Assembly (NCBI GenBank): GCA_961205875.1
Contig: OY540809.1
Span: forward strand, 27,602,267-27,666,266
From: Sialis fuliginosa
Taxonomy: Eukaryota; Arthropoda; Insecta; Megaloptera; Sialidae
Reading direction: 5' to 3'
Length of the DNA: 64,000 nt
Each line of letters begins with the position of its first letter. Positions within the stretch are counted from its first letter, which is position 1. The notes below the pieces were generated by a model. It made no database searches, had not been told where the DNA came from, and worked only from the letters and a program-made list of their open reading frames with translations. Shown piece by piece: positions 11,061 to 23,303 of the stretch. A program made the position numbers and the translations under genes.

Positions 11061-12543
11061 GTACTAATAATAAAGTTTTGATAGACACAAAAATATATCT
11101 GCTACCAAACTTTTGGACGATAGTGTATATTAGATACATACATATATACATATATGTATATAAAAGAGACAAGTTCTATAATCTATAGATCATCACATAA
11201 ACATTATAACTCTTATACATTTATATACCTATATATATAAATATCTATTTTCTGTCTAATAAACTACGGAGTGTTATCAAGTTGATATACCATAAGTAAA
11301 TCCACAATATTTCTTTTACAAGTAAGAAACGCCAACATAAGAGATTTATTTTTTAGAAAATGATTACCTAACACTCGCACAATTTTATGACAGCAAATCC
11401 ATTGTGTTTTTACTTGGAATTAACAAAAACGATTGAAAGTTTTCATGCTTGCGTTGTAACTCCAGACAGTACTTACCTATCTTGATTTGTGATTCGTTAC
11501 GAACATTGCGACGTTTTTAGTAATATCAGGAGTGTGAGAAACTGTCAAAGTTGTTTGATTAAATCATTACTGGTTTTTAACTATATATACAATTAATTAA
11601 TTTTATTAATTGCTTTAAAAAAAAGTTATCATGATATTACAAAATTAATTTCTTAAACTTCGTAGCTAATAGGTGTGGTTGCTTGAAAAATAGTAAATAA
11701 AAAGCTTCATTAAAAAACCTTTAATTATTAAGTAAAGAAGATAAATATATTTGTTTATTTTATTTCATTATATCTTTTCTTCTTCTTCATGCAATCTTAT
11801 CTTACTGGCTTATTGTTAGCTTTTCAGACAGTTCCCTCGTGGCTGATTATATCTTTTTACAGATGTTGAATAATATAAAATAATAATTATATTAATAATA
11901 ATCAATTATCAAATTATCATCAAAAAGATTTTTGTAAAAATAACTATGCCTAACTAAAGTAATTAGAAAATGTATCTGTATACAAGTTTACTTGAAGCTT
12001 TTAAGATTTTTTTTACATATTAATGGCTTATAATTTAAAGTATATACTCAAAAAGCTAATTAATATTGACATTTAAATTATAACAAAAAATTGTTGTAGA
12101 CTATTATATATAGAGATACATAAAAATCAATTAAAAAAACTACGTATTTTAAAATTGAATTTTAACAAAAAACATACAAATCTAAAGGTTAAAAATAAAT
12201 CCATCTGATGTCTTTTCATCATCCATTCGTCTACATCGAGTTTCAATTGTTGCACAAAAAGATATGAGGATGATTCAGCGTTATTCTGTCTTTTTTATTT
12301 TCACCATTTTATGTTACATTAAAACAGAGTATCCTATAACTTCGGAATAATTTTTAGTTTTTATTGCTTGATGTTCTTATAAGATCTTACTATAGAAGTT
12401 TTTTATATTTTTTTATAAGAAAAAAAATGTTTAAATATGTAACACATAACATCGAATGTAAGAAGTATTATATATTTGTAATAAAATTACAATTTGTTTC
12501 CAACTCCAACTATTTTATATAAAAATAAATAAGCACAAATATG
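11061..12543. other. AT-rich stretch, nothing recognised
   Basis: Contains TA-rich simple sequence (about 11125-11165 and 11225-11245). No ORF, RNA gene or paired element ends. Confidence 0.45.
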
Positions 12544-12551
12544 ATAATAAG

Positions 12552-14339
12552 TAGAGGTGTACCGGTACTGGAAGTTTCGATTCCGGCCGGAACGGGATCG
12601 CCGGAATTCACAATAAAAATCCGGTCGGAATTCTGGCCGGAACCGGATTTTTTTTAAATTTATTTTAATTAATAATAATAATTAAAACAATAGATAGATT
12701 ATTGTATTAAATTAATATTTTATATGGTATTTCTTAAATAGTAGAAGCGTCCTACATTAGGTAGGTATATTATAAAAAATATTATTTTTGACAAAACTTG
12801 TAATTTTTACAGCTTCTTGATCGAATCTAATATAATAATATCAAATTATAAATGTGATAAATCACAAACAGCATCTAGACATATTCACAATAGAGAAGAT
12901 TGTATAAATTTTTACAGATAAAAGAATGCCTACAACTCGAAATAAAAGCACCAATATATATATTACAATTATATTATAGTGCATGTATCATAAACAATAC
13001 TGCATTATCTTAATACTATTAGCTAAGTTCAGATAGTTTTTGAAGAAAACATATTTAGGGCTACAGTATTATTAAAAAATTCAGATTAAGTCTTATTTTT
13101 ACATTATTTTACACTATAACAATTGGAAATTTTAAAATTTGGAACAGTTTATTAAGAAAAAAATTCATATACTCGTACACATGTGTCCGGAAACTCTTTG
13201 TGAGGAAGCTACAGACTCTCAAAGATTTTGTCTCAAATTAGTTTTTATTTAACATTTTGAGAACCCATTGTGATACAGTACTTTTTGACTCCCGGTTTAA
13301 TATTATACGTGTTATCGATTTCCAGTATCAATCAATGGTTATTTAGACCAGGGATTATGGGGCCAGTTCGACCTTTGAATTATATCTAGTTTTTTTTGTT
13401 CTTAATTTTTTCCTAAAAAATCAGTTTTTCTCTATGTGGCCGTCCGCCGCCCCTTCTAAACTGCAACCCAGAGCATTCGCCCAGCCTCCATCCCTAAAGC
13501 CAGCATTGATGTTATACATTAACAAAATAAGCAACGAATTTTAATAAATATAAAAATTTTAAACATCAACTATTCTTTTTTCCAAAGCTTACTTGACATT
13601 TTAATATTGCACTCAAGTGATTGTTGTAGTTTTGGCTGACGCCTCGACTAACAAAAATAGTTTTCCATGGCAATTGTGATTTTTATTCAATAATGATCTT
13701 TGTTATTAGTTGTTTTATTATCGAAAATACGAAAAGCTTTGTGATTATTTTTTAAAGAAAAATTGTTTTACAATTTCAAAATTTTCAAATACGTGTTTAA
13801 TACCAAACCGATTAAAAAAAATTCATAACTGTTTCACAATGGGTTCTCAAAATATTAAATAAAAACTAATTTTAGACAAAATATTTGAGAGTCTGCAGCT
13901 CTCTCGCGAAGAATTTCTGGACACGTGTTTATGAATTTTTTTTCTTGAAATATTTTTCTCGATCACTTGTTCAAATTTGTTCCACCTGATATGAGCCTGT
14001 ATAATTAAACAGTTCAATGTCCGTAATATAATGACATTTTTGTTAATATATCATTATAAAAAAAATTACTTATTTTTTAAGGTCATTTTTGTTATGAAAT
14101 GATTGTTTCGATTAAAATTTTAGCTAATTAAATGTTGTTATATCATAATTATTATATTTATCTTTGATTTTTTAAGCAAAGACAACGTACATATATTATC
14201 AATGAATTTTTTTAGTAGAAAGCAGTAATAAAATTTAAAAATTCCGGAAAATCCGGCCGGAATTTACTAGTTCCGGTCGGAACCGAAACCGGAATAAAAT
14301 CGTGAATTCCGGCCGGACCGGAATTCCGGTACATCCTTA
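12552..14339 (+). mobile_element. non-autonomous hAT element, copy 1, carrying an inner palindrome
   Basis: The left end TAGAGGTGTACCGG (12552) and right end CCGGTACATCCTTA (14326-14339) are inverted. The flanks ATAATAAG (12544-12551) and ATAATAAT (14340-14347) form an 8-bp target duplication with one mismatch, the length typical of hAT. Both ends hold several CCGG-rich subterminal boxes (CCGGCCGGAA, CCGGTCGGAA). A plus-strand frame near 12848-12900 (CDKSQTASRHIHN) could be part of a BED-type zinc finger and is conserved in copy 2. Around 13035 FEEN is left from the transposase C-terminus, but the SERLFSEAGN motif seen in copy 2 is deleted here. Confidence 0.85.
13150..14012. repeat. palindromic element inside hAT copy 1
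   Basis: The left part (ACATGTGTCCGGAAACTC near 13179, TGAGAACCCATTGTGATACA near 13258) mirrors the right part (CACAATGGGTTCTCAAAAT near 13836, TCTGGACACGTGT near 13915). The right end is ATATGAGCCTGTATA; the left end is truncated. Between the arms lies sequence containing GGTTATTTAGACCAGGGATT and GACGCCTCGACTAAC, shared with copy 2. It is flanked by hAT sequence on both sides (AACAGTTCAATGTCC follows at about 14009). Confidence 0.7.
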
Positions 14340-14347
14340 ATAATAAT

Positions 14348-14999
14348 AAATACCTTGTGAATACAGAGGTAAATACAAAGGTTTAAATTAACCTCAATTT
14401 AATATATAATATAAAGAATATTAGAAAATGTCATGCATAAAAGAATAATGTAAAAACCACGTCATTTTTATTTCAATTTCAACATTTTCTATTATATTAA
14501 AAACAAGGCAAGCCGAGCATTAAGACCTTTTTCTATGATAACTCATTTACTTCAATTATTTACAACTATTGTAAAATCAATCGCGGTGTATTATTTAAGT
14601 TAACTGAAGAATACGATACATTAAAGCAGCAATATGCATGAGTTGCCACTCAGGTATAAATTGAACAAAACTACATGACATCAAATGACCACGTGTACAT
14701 AAGCGACACTTTTCTCACTGGATATCGCGGTGCCACCGGAAATCTCGCTTGCTGTGGACAGACAATCCATCAAAATGTCTTCGGCAATCGACCAGCCTCA
14801 AAGTTTATCGTTCCTTGCGTCATGTCTGAAGTTTCTTTAGTTATTTATTATACTAAAACTAACGCGATAAAATTTTTGGCACGTCAGTTATTACTTGATC
14901 TAAACAAAACACTCTGACAATGGAAACAAAGAAATAAATCTAATTGTAAATTGCGTTGTTTCCCACAATTAAAACGCTAATTTAGTGCCAGAGTAAATA
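14348..14999. other. no assigned gene; G+C-elevated block at 14655-14915
   Basis: The block stands out from its AT-rich surroundings. It is open on the plus strand for 80 codons (14675-14917) with four Cys in the first half, and largely open on the minus strand too, so the frame cannot be chosen by composition. I do not recognise the product. It could be an old exon or retrocopy or part of an unidentified repeat. Confidence 0.3.
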
Positions 15000-15000
15000 C

Positions 15001-15130
15001 ATTCATACTAATATTATAAATGCAAAAATGTCTGTATGTCTGTTTGTTAACTTTTCACGGTTAGTAGAGAAATAGCTTGCATCTTGAGGAAGGATATAGG
15101 CTACTTTGTATCCCGAAAATTTTGATTTAA
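15001..15130 (+). repeat. RTE-type repeat, short fragment
   Basis: ATACTAATATTATAAATGCA, TGTCTGTATGTCTGTTTG, CTTTTCACGG, then GAGGAAGGATATAGGCTACT. Same order as the copy at 3536-3745, with the ACCGATCTTGATGAAATTTGG module deleted. Confidence 0.6.
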
Positions 15131-15182
15131 AATAATAAATTAATAATAGAAATCCTACTAATTTTTTTGACTATCCCTCATT

Positions 15183-15375
15183 ACAGGTGCGTTTTAAGAA
15201 AAATTTCAAATTAATATTTTTTAGTAAAATTGTATAAAATTTAAATGGTTAACCAATTCCAGGCAATTTATCTAAACACTATCGGTTTTTATTTAAATTA
15301 TTGAATAATTAACTACCTTTGGTGAATTTAGCACGATGAAGCACTATGCGTTTACTTGGCAGATGTTTTTTTAAA
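15183..15375 (+). repeat. dispersed repeat family A, tail fragment
   Basis: Starts at AGGTGCGTTTTAAGAAAAAT and runs through CAATTCCAGGCAATTTATCT to the tail AAGCACTATGCGTTTACTTG. Collinear with the 3' quarter of 6255-6755. Confidence 0.7.
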
Positions 15376-15931
15376 ACAAACCCAAATAAACCAAAATATA
15401 CTATGTAATATAGAAAAATATTTTTCTACTTTGAACCTACAGTTATTTATGTGTACGTATTCCATTTGTATTTCTAATTTAATGAAAATGGCATCTAGAT
15501 GGATAGAAACTGGAACATTCTGATCTCGACGATTAGCAAAAAATTTCTAAGGGTTAATTGTAACAATAAGATTTAAGACCTGTCACACAGTAGACGTGTT
15601 TATTTATGTGTATCTCGTAGAAAATTAGAACAGACTACGACATCTTAATTTTGTAAGATTGTTAATTTAAGTTTAACTCTGTTATTTCTGGTAAGTTTCC
15701 AAACGTACAATAAGAGCGAAACATCCTCCTCTTTCTTGTATACACAACCTACTGTGCAACAATGCTGAATTTGCTTTACTACATACTTCTTACATACACT
15801 CTCTTCTATGTTGGATCTAGTTTACCAGGGTTGGAGTTAACGAACAGATGTGGGTTAACTATTTTACTTTTTATTTAATTAAAATTTTGAAACTTACAAA
15901 GGATCAGTAAAAAGTATTTTAATTTCAGGAT
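15376..15931. other. no gene seen
   Basis: A segment at 15588-15625 (TTATTTATGTGTATCTCGTAG) resembles TTATTTATGTGAATCCCACG at 23029, suggesting a shared unnamed repeat. Otherwise unremarkable. Confidence 0.35.
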
Positions 15932-16473
15932 TATAATGTACTCATCCCCAATGTTGGATTCTTGTTTAATTAAATGCACTAAATTGGAAATATTTGTTGA
16001 TATTTGAGTACTGTTATTATTGAATCATAATCTATAGACACTTAACTTTAATTAGCGTAATTTGATGACAATCAGCCGATGGGTGTAAAATGGCGGACAT
16101 TTAAACAAATTGCTAGTGTAATCTATTTATTAATTAGGTATTATATTTTCATAGCATCTGCTGTACATTGTTTCAAATTTTACGATTCTTTATTTTATAA
16201 CTTTTAGGTCGTAGTACTTATCATTTTGTAAATAGTAGCAAGTGTCCCTCACTTGGTCCCAATTACTGATTTTACTTTATCAATTACTGGAGAAAAACAT
16301 AAACACAATAAAAGGTTATAATTTAAAAAACATATTTGCGGACTTTGGTAATTAAATTGATTTAATAAAGAGGTTTGTACCATAAGTTTACTACTACAAA
16401 AAAGGAGCACATTAATCACCAAAAACTACACACCTTGCTCTTAAAGGATCCAAGACTGGTGCCAGTACTTTAC
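15932..16473 (-). repeat. TIR element with GGTGCCAGTAC end, copy 1
   Basis: The right end CAAGACTGGTGCCAGTACTT (16451-16470) matches the end of the element at 25663-26249. The interior matches the reverse complement of that copy, including ATCATTTTGTAAATAGTAGC, ACTGGAGAAAAACATAAACA and the AATTGATTTAATAAAGAG region. The left end is diverged. Non-coding. Confidence 0.6.
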
Positions 16474-16839
16474 TTCTTTAATATTGTTTATAAAAGTTTA
16501 TTTCGTATTGTATTAAATTAACTATAATGTAAGTAGGAGGTTTCAATCATTAAAAATAGATTTTGTAAAAAAATGTCTTTTGACTAAATATTAATATATT
16601 TAATTATATTTGTTATTCTTGTAAGTAATATGACGCAATTTGCAATTTATCTACTCACATGATTCCTTCTAAAACAGATTACATTAATTTACTATCCAAA
16701 GATTATTTTGACGTGTATGTGTGTGTATTATAAATTATAACCAATATTTAAAAAAAATAGTACATAATTGTAGCAGCAATTTATAAAACAAATATTTGTA
16801 ACCAATAATTATTATCCATACTTATACTACCTACGATAT
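16474..16839. other. AT-rich stretch, nothing recognised
   Basis: No ORF, repeat pair or RNA gene seen. Confidence 0.45.
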
Positions 16840-17155
16840 ACATATGTACATGTGAAATTGTATCTGTCTATGTTTGTTTGTTACCTTTTCACGGTTAAAC
16901 CGCCGAACCGATCTTAATGAAACTTGGCAGGAAAATAGCTTACATCCTCAGGAAGGTCATAGGCTGCTTAGTATCTAGAAAAGATTTTATAGATAAAAAA
17001 TGGGTGTGTGACATTTGTACGCACGACCTGTTTTATCGAATATCATAACAGAAATCTGTATCACACCTTCTTCTTCTTCATGGGTTTTATGTCCGACAGT
17101 TCCTACCTAACCTAAATTCCATGCTAACGAAGTCGCGGGTAACAGCTTGTTGTTT
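16840..17155 (+). repeat. RTE-type repeat, 3' end
   Basis: TGTCTATGTTTGTTTGTTAC, CACGGTTAAACCGCCGAACC, GATCTTAATGAAACTTGGCA, CATCCTCAGGAAGG, then ACGAAGTCGCGGGTAACAGC at the 3' end. An extra segment (about 17050-17105) containing TTCTTCTTCTTCATGGGTTT interrupts the usual order. Confidence 0.6.
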
Positions 17156-17307
17156 CAAATTATGGTGAAATATAAATTCTAGAGATATTATTTGTACGAG
17201 CGAGGGTAAAACATTGAAAATATAATTAAATCACTCCTTTACTTATTCTGAAATTTTAAATAACTTGAATGTTTTAATCGCTTCTTGTCTAGAATAAAAT
17301 ATAATTA

Positions 17308-18300
17308 TACTAGCTGCTACCCGTGGCTTCGCTCGCGTGGATTTGGAAACCCCCATCCCCATGATATTTTTTCCGCCGGATCGAATGAAACTAATTACAA
17401 CCATTTATATGTAAAAGTGTAAATTATAATGTTTTCTATATTTTGGTTTTCATTCATTATGCAAAATCGTAAACATCTCGATTGCTATGCGAGATAAGGA
17501 GTTGCTTTCCTTCTAATAGTCCACCCCTGTGGTATTTTTCCCGCCGGATCGAATAAAACTAATTACAACCCTTCATATGTGACAGGGGGTGAAATATTTA
17601 TTACTAAGAAAAATTCCCCATACAAATTTTTCAACCCTTTTGCAATCCCTTAAGGGGATACGAAGTAGCCTATGTCCTTCCTCGGAATGCAATCTATCTC
17701 ACTGCTAAATTTTATCAAGATCGATATAGCGGTTTAGCTGTAAACAAGTAACAAATAGATAGACTGAGAGATACACTTTCGCATTTATAATATAAGACTC
17801 GACTCCTATGTAATTTAAGGGGTTGTTTTGTCCCCCTAATAACCCCTCTTCCGTAGTATATTTCCCATCAGATTGAATGTAACCAATTACAACCCTTCAT
17901 ATGTGACAGGGGGTAAAATATTAAATTTTTCTTATTTTTAGTTTTCTTTCATTATACAAAATCGTAAATATCTCAGCTCCTATGCGAGATAGAGGGTTGT
18001 GTTTCCCCCTTATCCTCTCGCCCCGTAGTATTTTTCCCACCGGATTCAATAAAACCACTTACAACCCTTCATATATAACGGGGGGTAAAAAATTAATTAA
18101 TAAAAAAAAATTAAAAATTTTCACCTTCTTGCAACTCCTTAGAGATTGAATTTTTGTGATACGAAGTAGCCAATGTCCGTCCTCGGGATGCAAGCTATCT
18201 CACTGCCAAATTTCATTAAGATCGGTTCAATGATTTAGCCGTGAAACAAACAGACAGAGGGACAGGCAGACACACTTTCGCATTTGTAATATTAGTATGG
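17308..18300 (-). repeat. RTE-type repeats, reverse orientation, in tandem
   Basis: Starts with AGCTGCTACCCGTGGCTTCG, the reverse complement of the usual 3' tail. One unit ends at about 17797 (TTTCGCATTTATAATATAAG); a second, partly repeating the first (AATTACAACCCTTCATATGT occurs near 17560 and 17891), ends at about 18299 with CATTTGTAATATTAGTATGG. Both contain the minus-strand ACCGAT module (TTTCATTAAGATCGGTTCAA at 18211). No reverse-transcriptase coding sequence remains. Confidence 0.6.
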
Positions 18301-20569
18301 ATTATATATAAACATTTTTTTTTATTCATAGATTGCATTACCAGCTTACATCCGTTGAAATATCTGAAGACGGACCCGTATACGGTAGTTACATAGCACC
18401 ACATAAAATCAACCTGGTTTATGTACCTGGTTGCAAAGAGCTTACACCACCTTTGTGGTAAATACGTTAAGGTGAGCTATGGATTGTTTTCAACTTGGCA
18501 ATACTTCCCGATCCAAATTATTGTGTACAAGTTGGTACTTATTATAAACTAACTGGATCTCTTGTATAGAATGTTTACAAAACTTTGTAGCTTAGCTAGT
18601 TATGTTAATGGAATAGCGAAATAAATAGTTTTGGTAGAGGATTAGCGAGAATTATGGAGTTAAATAGTTTAATATTTTTATCAAATCTAATTTTGTAAGT
18701 ATCATAAATTATAGAAATAATTTAAAAAATGTTGAAAATGGAACCATACATATTACAATACAATTATAATCTTTTTTTGTTTATTGGTTTCTTCATTAGT
18801 TTTATCATTAATTTATTATTATTTATAATGAAATATTACAAATCACTTAATCGGAAGCAGATGTTTATTATTTTTCACTTGTTTTTATTAATCTTACTAT
18901 ATTCGAATCGGTTCGTAATATATTTTCCGGTGAAACAAACCGATTGAAATTTTTATATCGTGCATTTAATATCAAAATATGAAATAGTCGTGCGGTGGCC
19001 ACATCAGTTTATTTATACAAAAACGCACAAAAATTAATACAGGAAAAAACCTGTAGGTATAATATATCTAATATTGTTTTTCCTTTATATCTAAAAGTTA
19101 TCTCAGGGAAAATTTAAATATGGTATTGTGAATAATTTCAAAGTTGAATTCACGCTGTCTGATTTCCTATGAAGCAGCCTTTCTAATATTTGTTTTCCTT
19201 CCATGACATCCGCTCCGGAGCTTATTTTGAATATTTAAATGAAATGACATTTCACAAATAGGGTTTCTACATTTCTATTTATACGGTAACGAGTCATAAA
19301 AATCAACCATGCTGTAAATTGATTGTGAAGTATTCTTTTCCAGTCGTGCTGGGGAGAAAGAAAAGATTTTACCTAATTTTAAAGAATATCTCTGCATGAG
19401 ACGAATCGTATTTGTTTTCTTTGCTTTTTACCGGTTAAGATAAATATATATTTGTGTGCATTGTAAAATATGTTTCTTTTTTAAGAAAAGTAAATATTGT
19501 TGATTATTCTAACTGATTTTATTAATTATTTATTAGTTCAAAGCGTGTTTTCTGTGTACAAATTTCAGAAATGAGAAGAATGCTGCAAGTATCTTATCAT
19601 GCACAATGATAATAATATATAGAGATAAAAAAATCAACAAACAAATTTTATATATTAAAATTTATAAATTATAAACAAAACAAAAAATTCCTTGTACTTA
19701 CGAAACAAACTAGAAATAAGTGTAATACGTTCAGCAACTCTCCTCTTCTCCCTGCCATGGGACGCCAATACTTATGTTTGTTTGTTTCTGTCCTAATCAT
19801 ACAAAAACTATATAATCGGATTACTTATCAATTTGTATCGGGATAGTAGAATCAAGGATTAGCACAAAGACTAATTATAATCCCCGTTAATGTAAGAATA
19901 ATTTTTAAAAAACTTGCGGTGTCATAGCTATTATTTTATAAAACTGGTTCTTACTGTATTGAAAAAAATTGATTTAACAAAATAAATCTTTTTATTTCAT
20001 CGAGAAATTAAATATCCATTTGTCAAATATCCAAATTGTAACTAGCAAATAATAAGATATTTTTTTATAAACATTTTTGATGTGCTAACATATTTAATTG
20101 TAAGTGTGGTAAGACAAAATCGTGAAGTGTATTAGTCAAATGTGACGCTTATTTTGAACGTACATTTTTCAAAAATCGGCGGTGTTTGGATGCATCTGTT
20201 GGCTTTATATTAGTATATAAAATTAATATTTACTTCAAATCGACCTGCACTAGCGTGTTCCTCGAAATCTCAGAATGGATATAGATAACATATAATTAAT
20301 AATCACTAATCACACCATAACTGGAAAGAAAGGAGTAGTAAATAAATTCAAAAATCAATAAAATGTGAATTTACCTGCAGTAAACTTTCCTAGCGGTAAA
20401 TTGTGGACGGTGAATATACCTAGTCACTCAAAGAAAGAGTTTAAACAGCGCGAATTGATTTCTGGTTTATTGTAGTAGCCAAGTCTCACTTATAGTCATA
20501 TTTTCTGATTTATTAATCAATATCATTAAATATACTTCATATCATTACACAGCTCCACAAAAAAAAACA
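18301..20569. other. no gene recognised
   Basis: Mostly AT-rich. A patch at 19140-19390 (CATGACATCCGCTCCGGAGC, CCAGTCGTGCTGGGGAG) has higher complexity and G+C and could be conserved non-coding DNA, but I cannot support that from one sequence. A 72-codon ORF at 18729-18947 is Phe/Leu/Ile-rich through A/T composition and is probably chance. Confidence 0.35.
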
Positions 20570-20834
20570 ACTTTTGTTTGCGAGGATCTGACCCACCGTT
20601 TTATATGTAATCGAGCATGTTGAAACCGAATCCGAAGTCCAAATAACCCCATAATATCAGGTTTTTTTCCTAATCTCAAAAAATAAAAAAGTCATAAAAT
20701 TCAATAAAAACCCAAACAAAACCCCATAATCATCTATCCCATCAACATCACAACCCCATAACCTGAAAATCCCATAATCCTAAACCTCATAACCTCAAAA
20801 ATTCCATAACTGCATCAATAGGGTTATGGAGTTA
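20570..20834. other. cluster of CCCATAA motifs
   Basis: The words CCCATAA, CTCATAA or TCCATAA recur about seven times between 20648 and 20812 on the plus strand, followed at 20819-20845 by the inverted form GGGTTATGGAGTTATAGG. The spacing is irregular. No ORF. Confidence 0.45.
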
Positions 20835-21450
20835 TAGGTTATAATTGAACAATTTAAATAAAAAGTATTAATTCGAAATTTTTCTTAAGACGCACCTGAT
20901 TATTTTTCCATGTGTTTTTAATTTTTCGAAAATTTCAATCTAAATCTAAATTTATGTAAACGTCAAAATGACATTTAATATGTCAAAGTAAAAATCAATT
21001 TAAAAAAACAAAGACGATTTTTAAAGCAAATTGAGATAAATCTTTGTAATGGAATATTTTACAACAAACGTTGTAAACCTATATTATAGGAAATTGAATA
21101 CTCTACAAAAAATATTCTAAGTATAAAATTTGCACGTAACATGTGTTGTTCTTGAGATATCATAAAAAAAAATATTTTGAGATGTCAGCCCTCTCCTTTA
21201 CACACGATTTAGATGACTTTAAAATGAGACTGTCCTTAAGCCAGACCCAACCATCCAAACAAGTTTCATTAATATTGGTTCAGTGGTTCATGAGTTATGC
21301 GTGTGACAAGGATTCACTCGATACATACGCAAACAGGCACGGAACAAAAAGTGTTTGTCTTGAATGGAAAGGGAAGAAAGAAATTTTGAAATCGGATAAC
21401 AATTTTTTTGTCCCATTTTAGAACGATTACAAAGCTTCTCGTGTTTTCGA
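20835..21450 (-). repeat. dispersed repeat family A, nearly complete
   Basis: The reverse-orientation copy runs from the tail side (CGAAATTTTTCTTAAGACGC near 20875) through GTCAAAATGACATTTAATAT, CAACAAACGTTGTAAACC, GTTCAGTGGTTCATGAGTTA and a GGCACGGAACAAAAAGTGTT box to the head, GATATTGCGAGGAA at about 21450. The 92-codon open frame inside it (21143-21421) is not conserved between copies and is not a gene. Confidence 0.75.
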
Positions 21451-22364
21451 TATTGCGAGGAACATAAGAATTACATGATTTCACAATCTCCGTGAAGTTT
21501 AAATGAAAAAGTCAACTTATTTTTGGACACACTAATAGGTAGGTATATAATATTATATACGATATTCATTTACATATTTTTTGAGAATTGAAAAATATGA
21601 CGGATGATATTACAAATTTTACGAGTTAATACGATCAACTTGACATACAAAATTATCCAACATTGTCTGGAATTATATCGAAGGTTTATAACATCTCCCC
21701 ATTCAATATTCATATAATATTTTTCATTGATATTGGAAAATAAACCTTCTCGTTATTGAAAACGGTATCGAGGAATTCAAAAGCAATTTTCCAGATGTGG
21801 TCCGAATACACAGCGCTAACCGTGGAAATAAAGCGAGAGAGTGTTATTGCTGGGAAGCTATTTAACAACTCCTAAGTATTGGGGTTGAAACTGTAACCTT
21901 GTGTATCAACGAAAACGTTAAATTAATATTACATTTCAGTCAAATATTTGTTCACGATTTTTATTTGGAAATATGCTTTTCTTTATATTTTGAAAATGGA
22001 TGCTGTTTTGAATTTTTCACAATTATAGAATGAAATAATAAAGCTGTTGAGAAGAAATTTAGAAAAAAGATAAAATTGACGTTTGGCATCATAACAGATT
22101 CGATTACTATGTAATATTTCAAATAGATATAGAAAATATAACAATAAATATAAATTTGTAGGCTTCATGTATAAAATGTAAATATTTAAGGCTTTCTATT
22201 GCAGGCTATAAAGTTTTGTTAGCATTGATTGTGTGAACACTGTTAGATCTCAATTTATTGTATTGATGAAAAATATGCTAATAATCAAATTAGCGAATGG
22301 TAAACATTTTCGAAGTGCGCACCATTTGAATTTGTATAAAACTCAATTATTTAACGAAAACTTT
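21451..22364. other. no gene seen
   Basis: AT-rich, with a slightly GC-richer patch at 21760-21900 that has no open frame of note. Confidence 0.4.
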
Positions 22365-22525
22365 TTCACTCGACAGACACATAGGCAGACAGATACGGAA
22401 CGAAAAGTTTTTGTCTTGACTTGAAACGGAAAGATCAATTTAAAATTTTGAAATCGAAATTGTCTCATTTTAAAACAATCACAAAGCTTCTCGTATCTTC
22501 GATATTGCGATAAAGCAAAATGTTC
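22365..22525 (-). repeat. dispersed repeat family A, head fragment
   Basis: ACTCGACAGACACATAGGCA, CGGAACGAAAAGTTTTTGTC, AAACGGAAAGATCAATTTAA, then CGTATCTTCGATATTGCGA. Corresponds to the head-proximal 160 bp of family A in reverse. Confidence 0.7.
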
Positions 22526-23039
22526 ATAATATGCACTTGAGACAATCGAACTGAGAGCATAAAATATACAAAGATAAATAATATTCTTCTATATGCATTC
22601 AAAAGAAATAAGAAATAGAAACAACTTTCAGTATATTTTTAAAAATACATTGGAATTCTGCACATATTTATATGTATTATATTCAAAGCAATATACGCTC
22701 ACAAAAAAACATACACGTACTCCGTTTGTAAAAATACTTCCATTGAAATCGAACAAATAAAATTGTAGTTGCACTTTGCAAAAGAGGACAATAAATTGTC
22801 GCAAGAAAAAAAAACACACACAACAAAAACTTTTTAAAACCAAAACTGATACATAAATCGCTTATGTCCGAATGTCTACAATTGATATAACTCTGAAAGT
22901 TACTGGGCGTGTTTCCTGTGTATCCATACAATCTCCAAAAAGTGATAAATGATATGACTTGTTTATTGATTTCTGCTGCCCCACACCCGCCCGTTCCACG
23001 TCGCAAAGACGTCGATACGGGAAGTATTTATTTATGTGA
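22526..23039. other. no gene; G+C-richer patch at 22970-23015
   Basis: A minus-strand open frame of 107 codons ends in this patch (22683-23006) with a Gly/Cys-rich start (MRRGTGGCGAAE), but most of it is low-complexity A/T-driven sequence. I do not recognise it. Confidence 0.3.
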
Positions 23040-23205
23040 ATCCCACGAAAGTTCCAATGCGTGTTTTGTCCACTAATCTTGAAAAACGGTCCGTGATTTT
23101 ACACACAGCGCAAGAGTAGGTAGCTACTACTACTAATGTTCGGATAACATTACATAAATGTTTATTTTTTTACACTGTGTGACCTACTGCTATAAAATAA
23201 AGCAT
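23040..23205. repeat. short dispersed repeat, also at 27045-27185
   Basis: Shared elements in order: CTTGAAAAACGGTCCGTGAT or TCTAGAAAAACGATTCGTGA; then AGAGTAGGTA; ATGTTTATTTTT; and GTGACCTA. The two copies have the same orientation and are about 80% alike by eye. Confidence 0.5.
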
Positions 23206-23303
23206 TTCGAACGACGTTTTTTTTTTACAGAATTATTGGTTTGTATAGGGCATGGGTATTTAAGCGTTAATACTATTATTCGCCATTTTAAAGTTCGTTG
23301 AAT

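Noticed and set aside
18729..18947. 72-codon ORF with strongly hydrophobic composition
   Set aside because: Phe/Leu/Ile/Asn richness follows directly from A/T content. No conserved motif and no gene-like context.
21143..21421. 92-codon ORF
   Set aside because: Lies wholly within a family A copy; the frame is not open in the other copies.
22683..23006. 107-codon minus-strand ORF with Gly/Cys start
   Set aside because: Only the first ~12 residues come from G+C-rich DNA; the remainder is A/T-driven, with no domain recognised.
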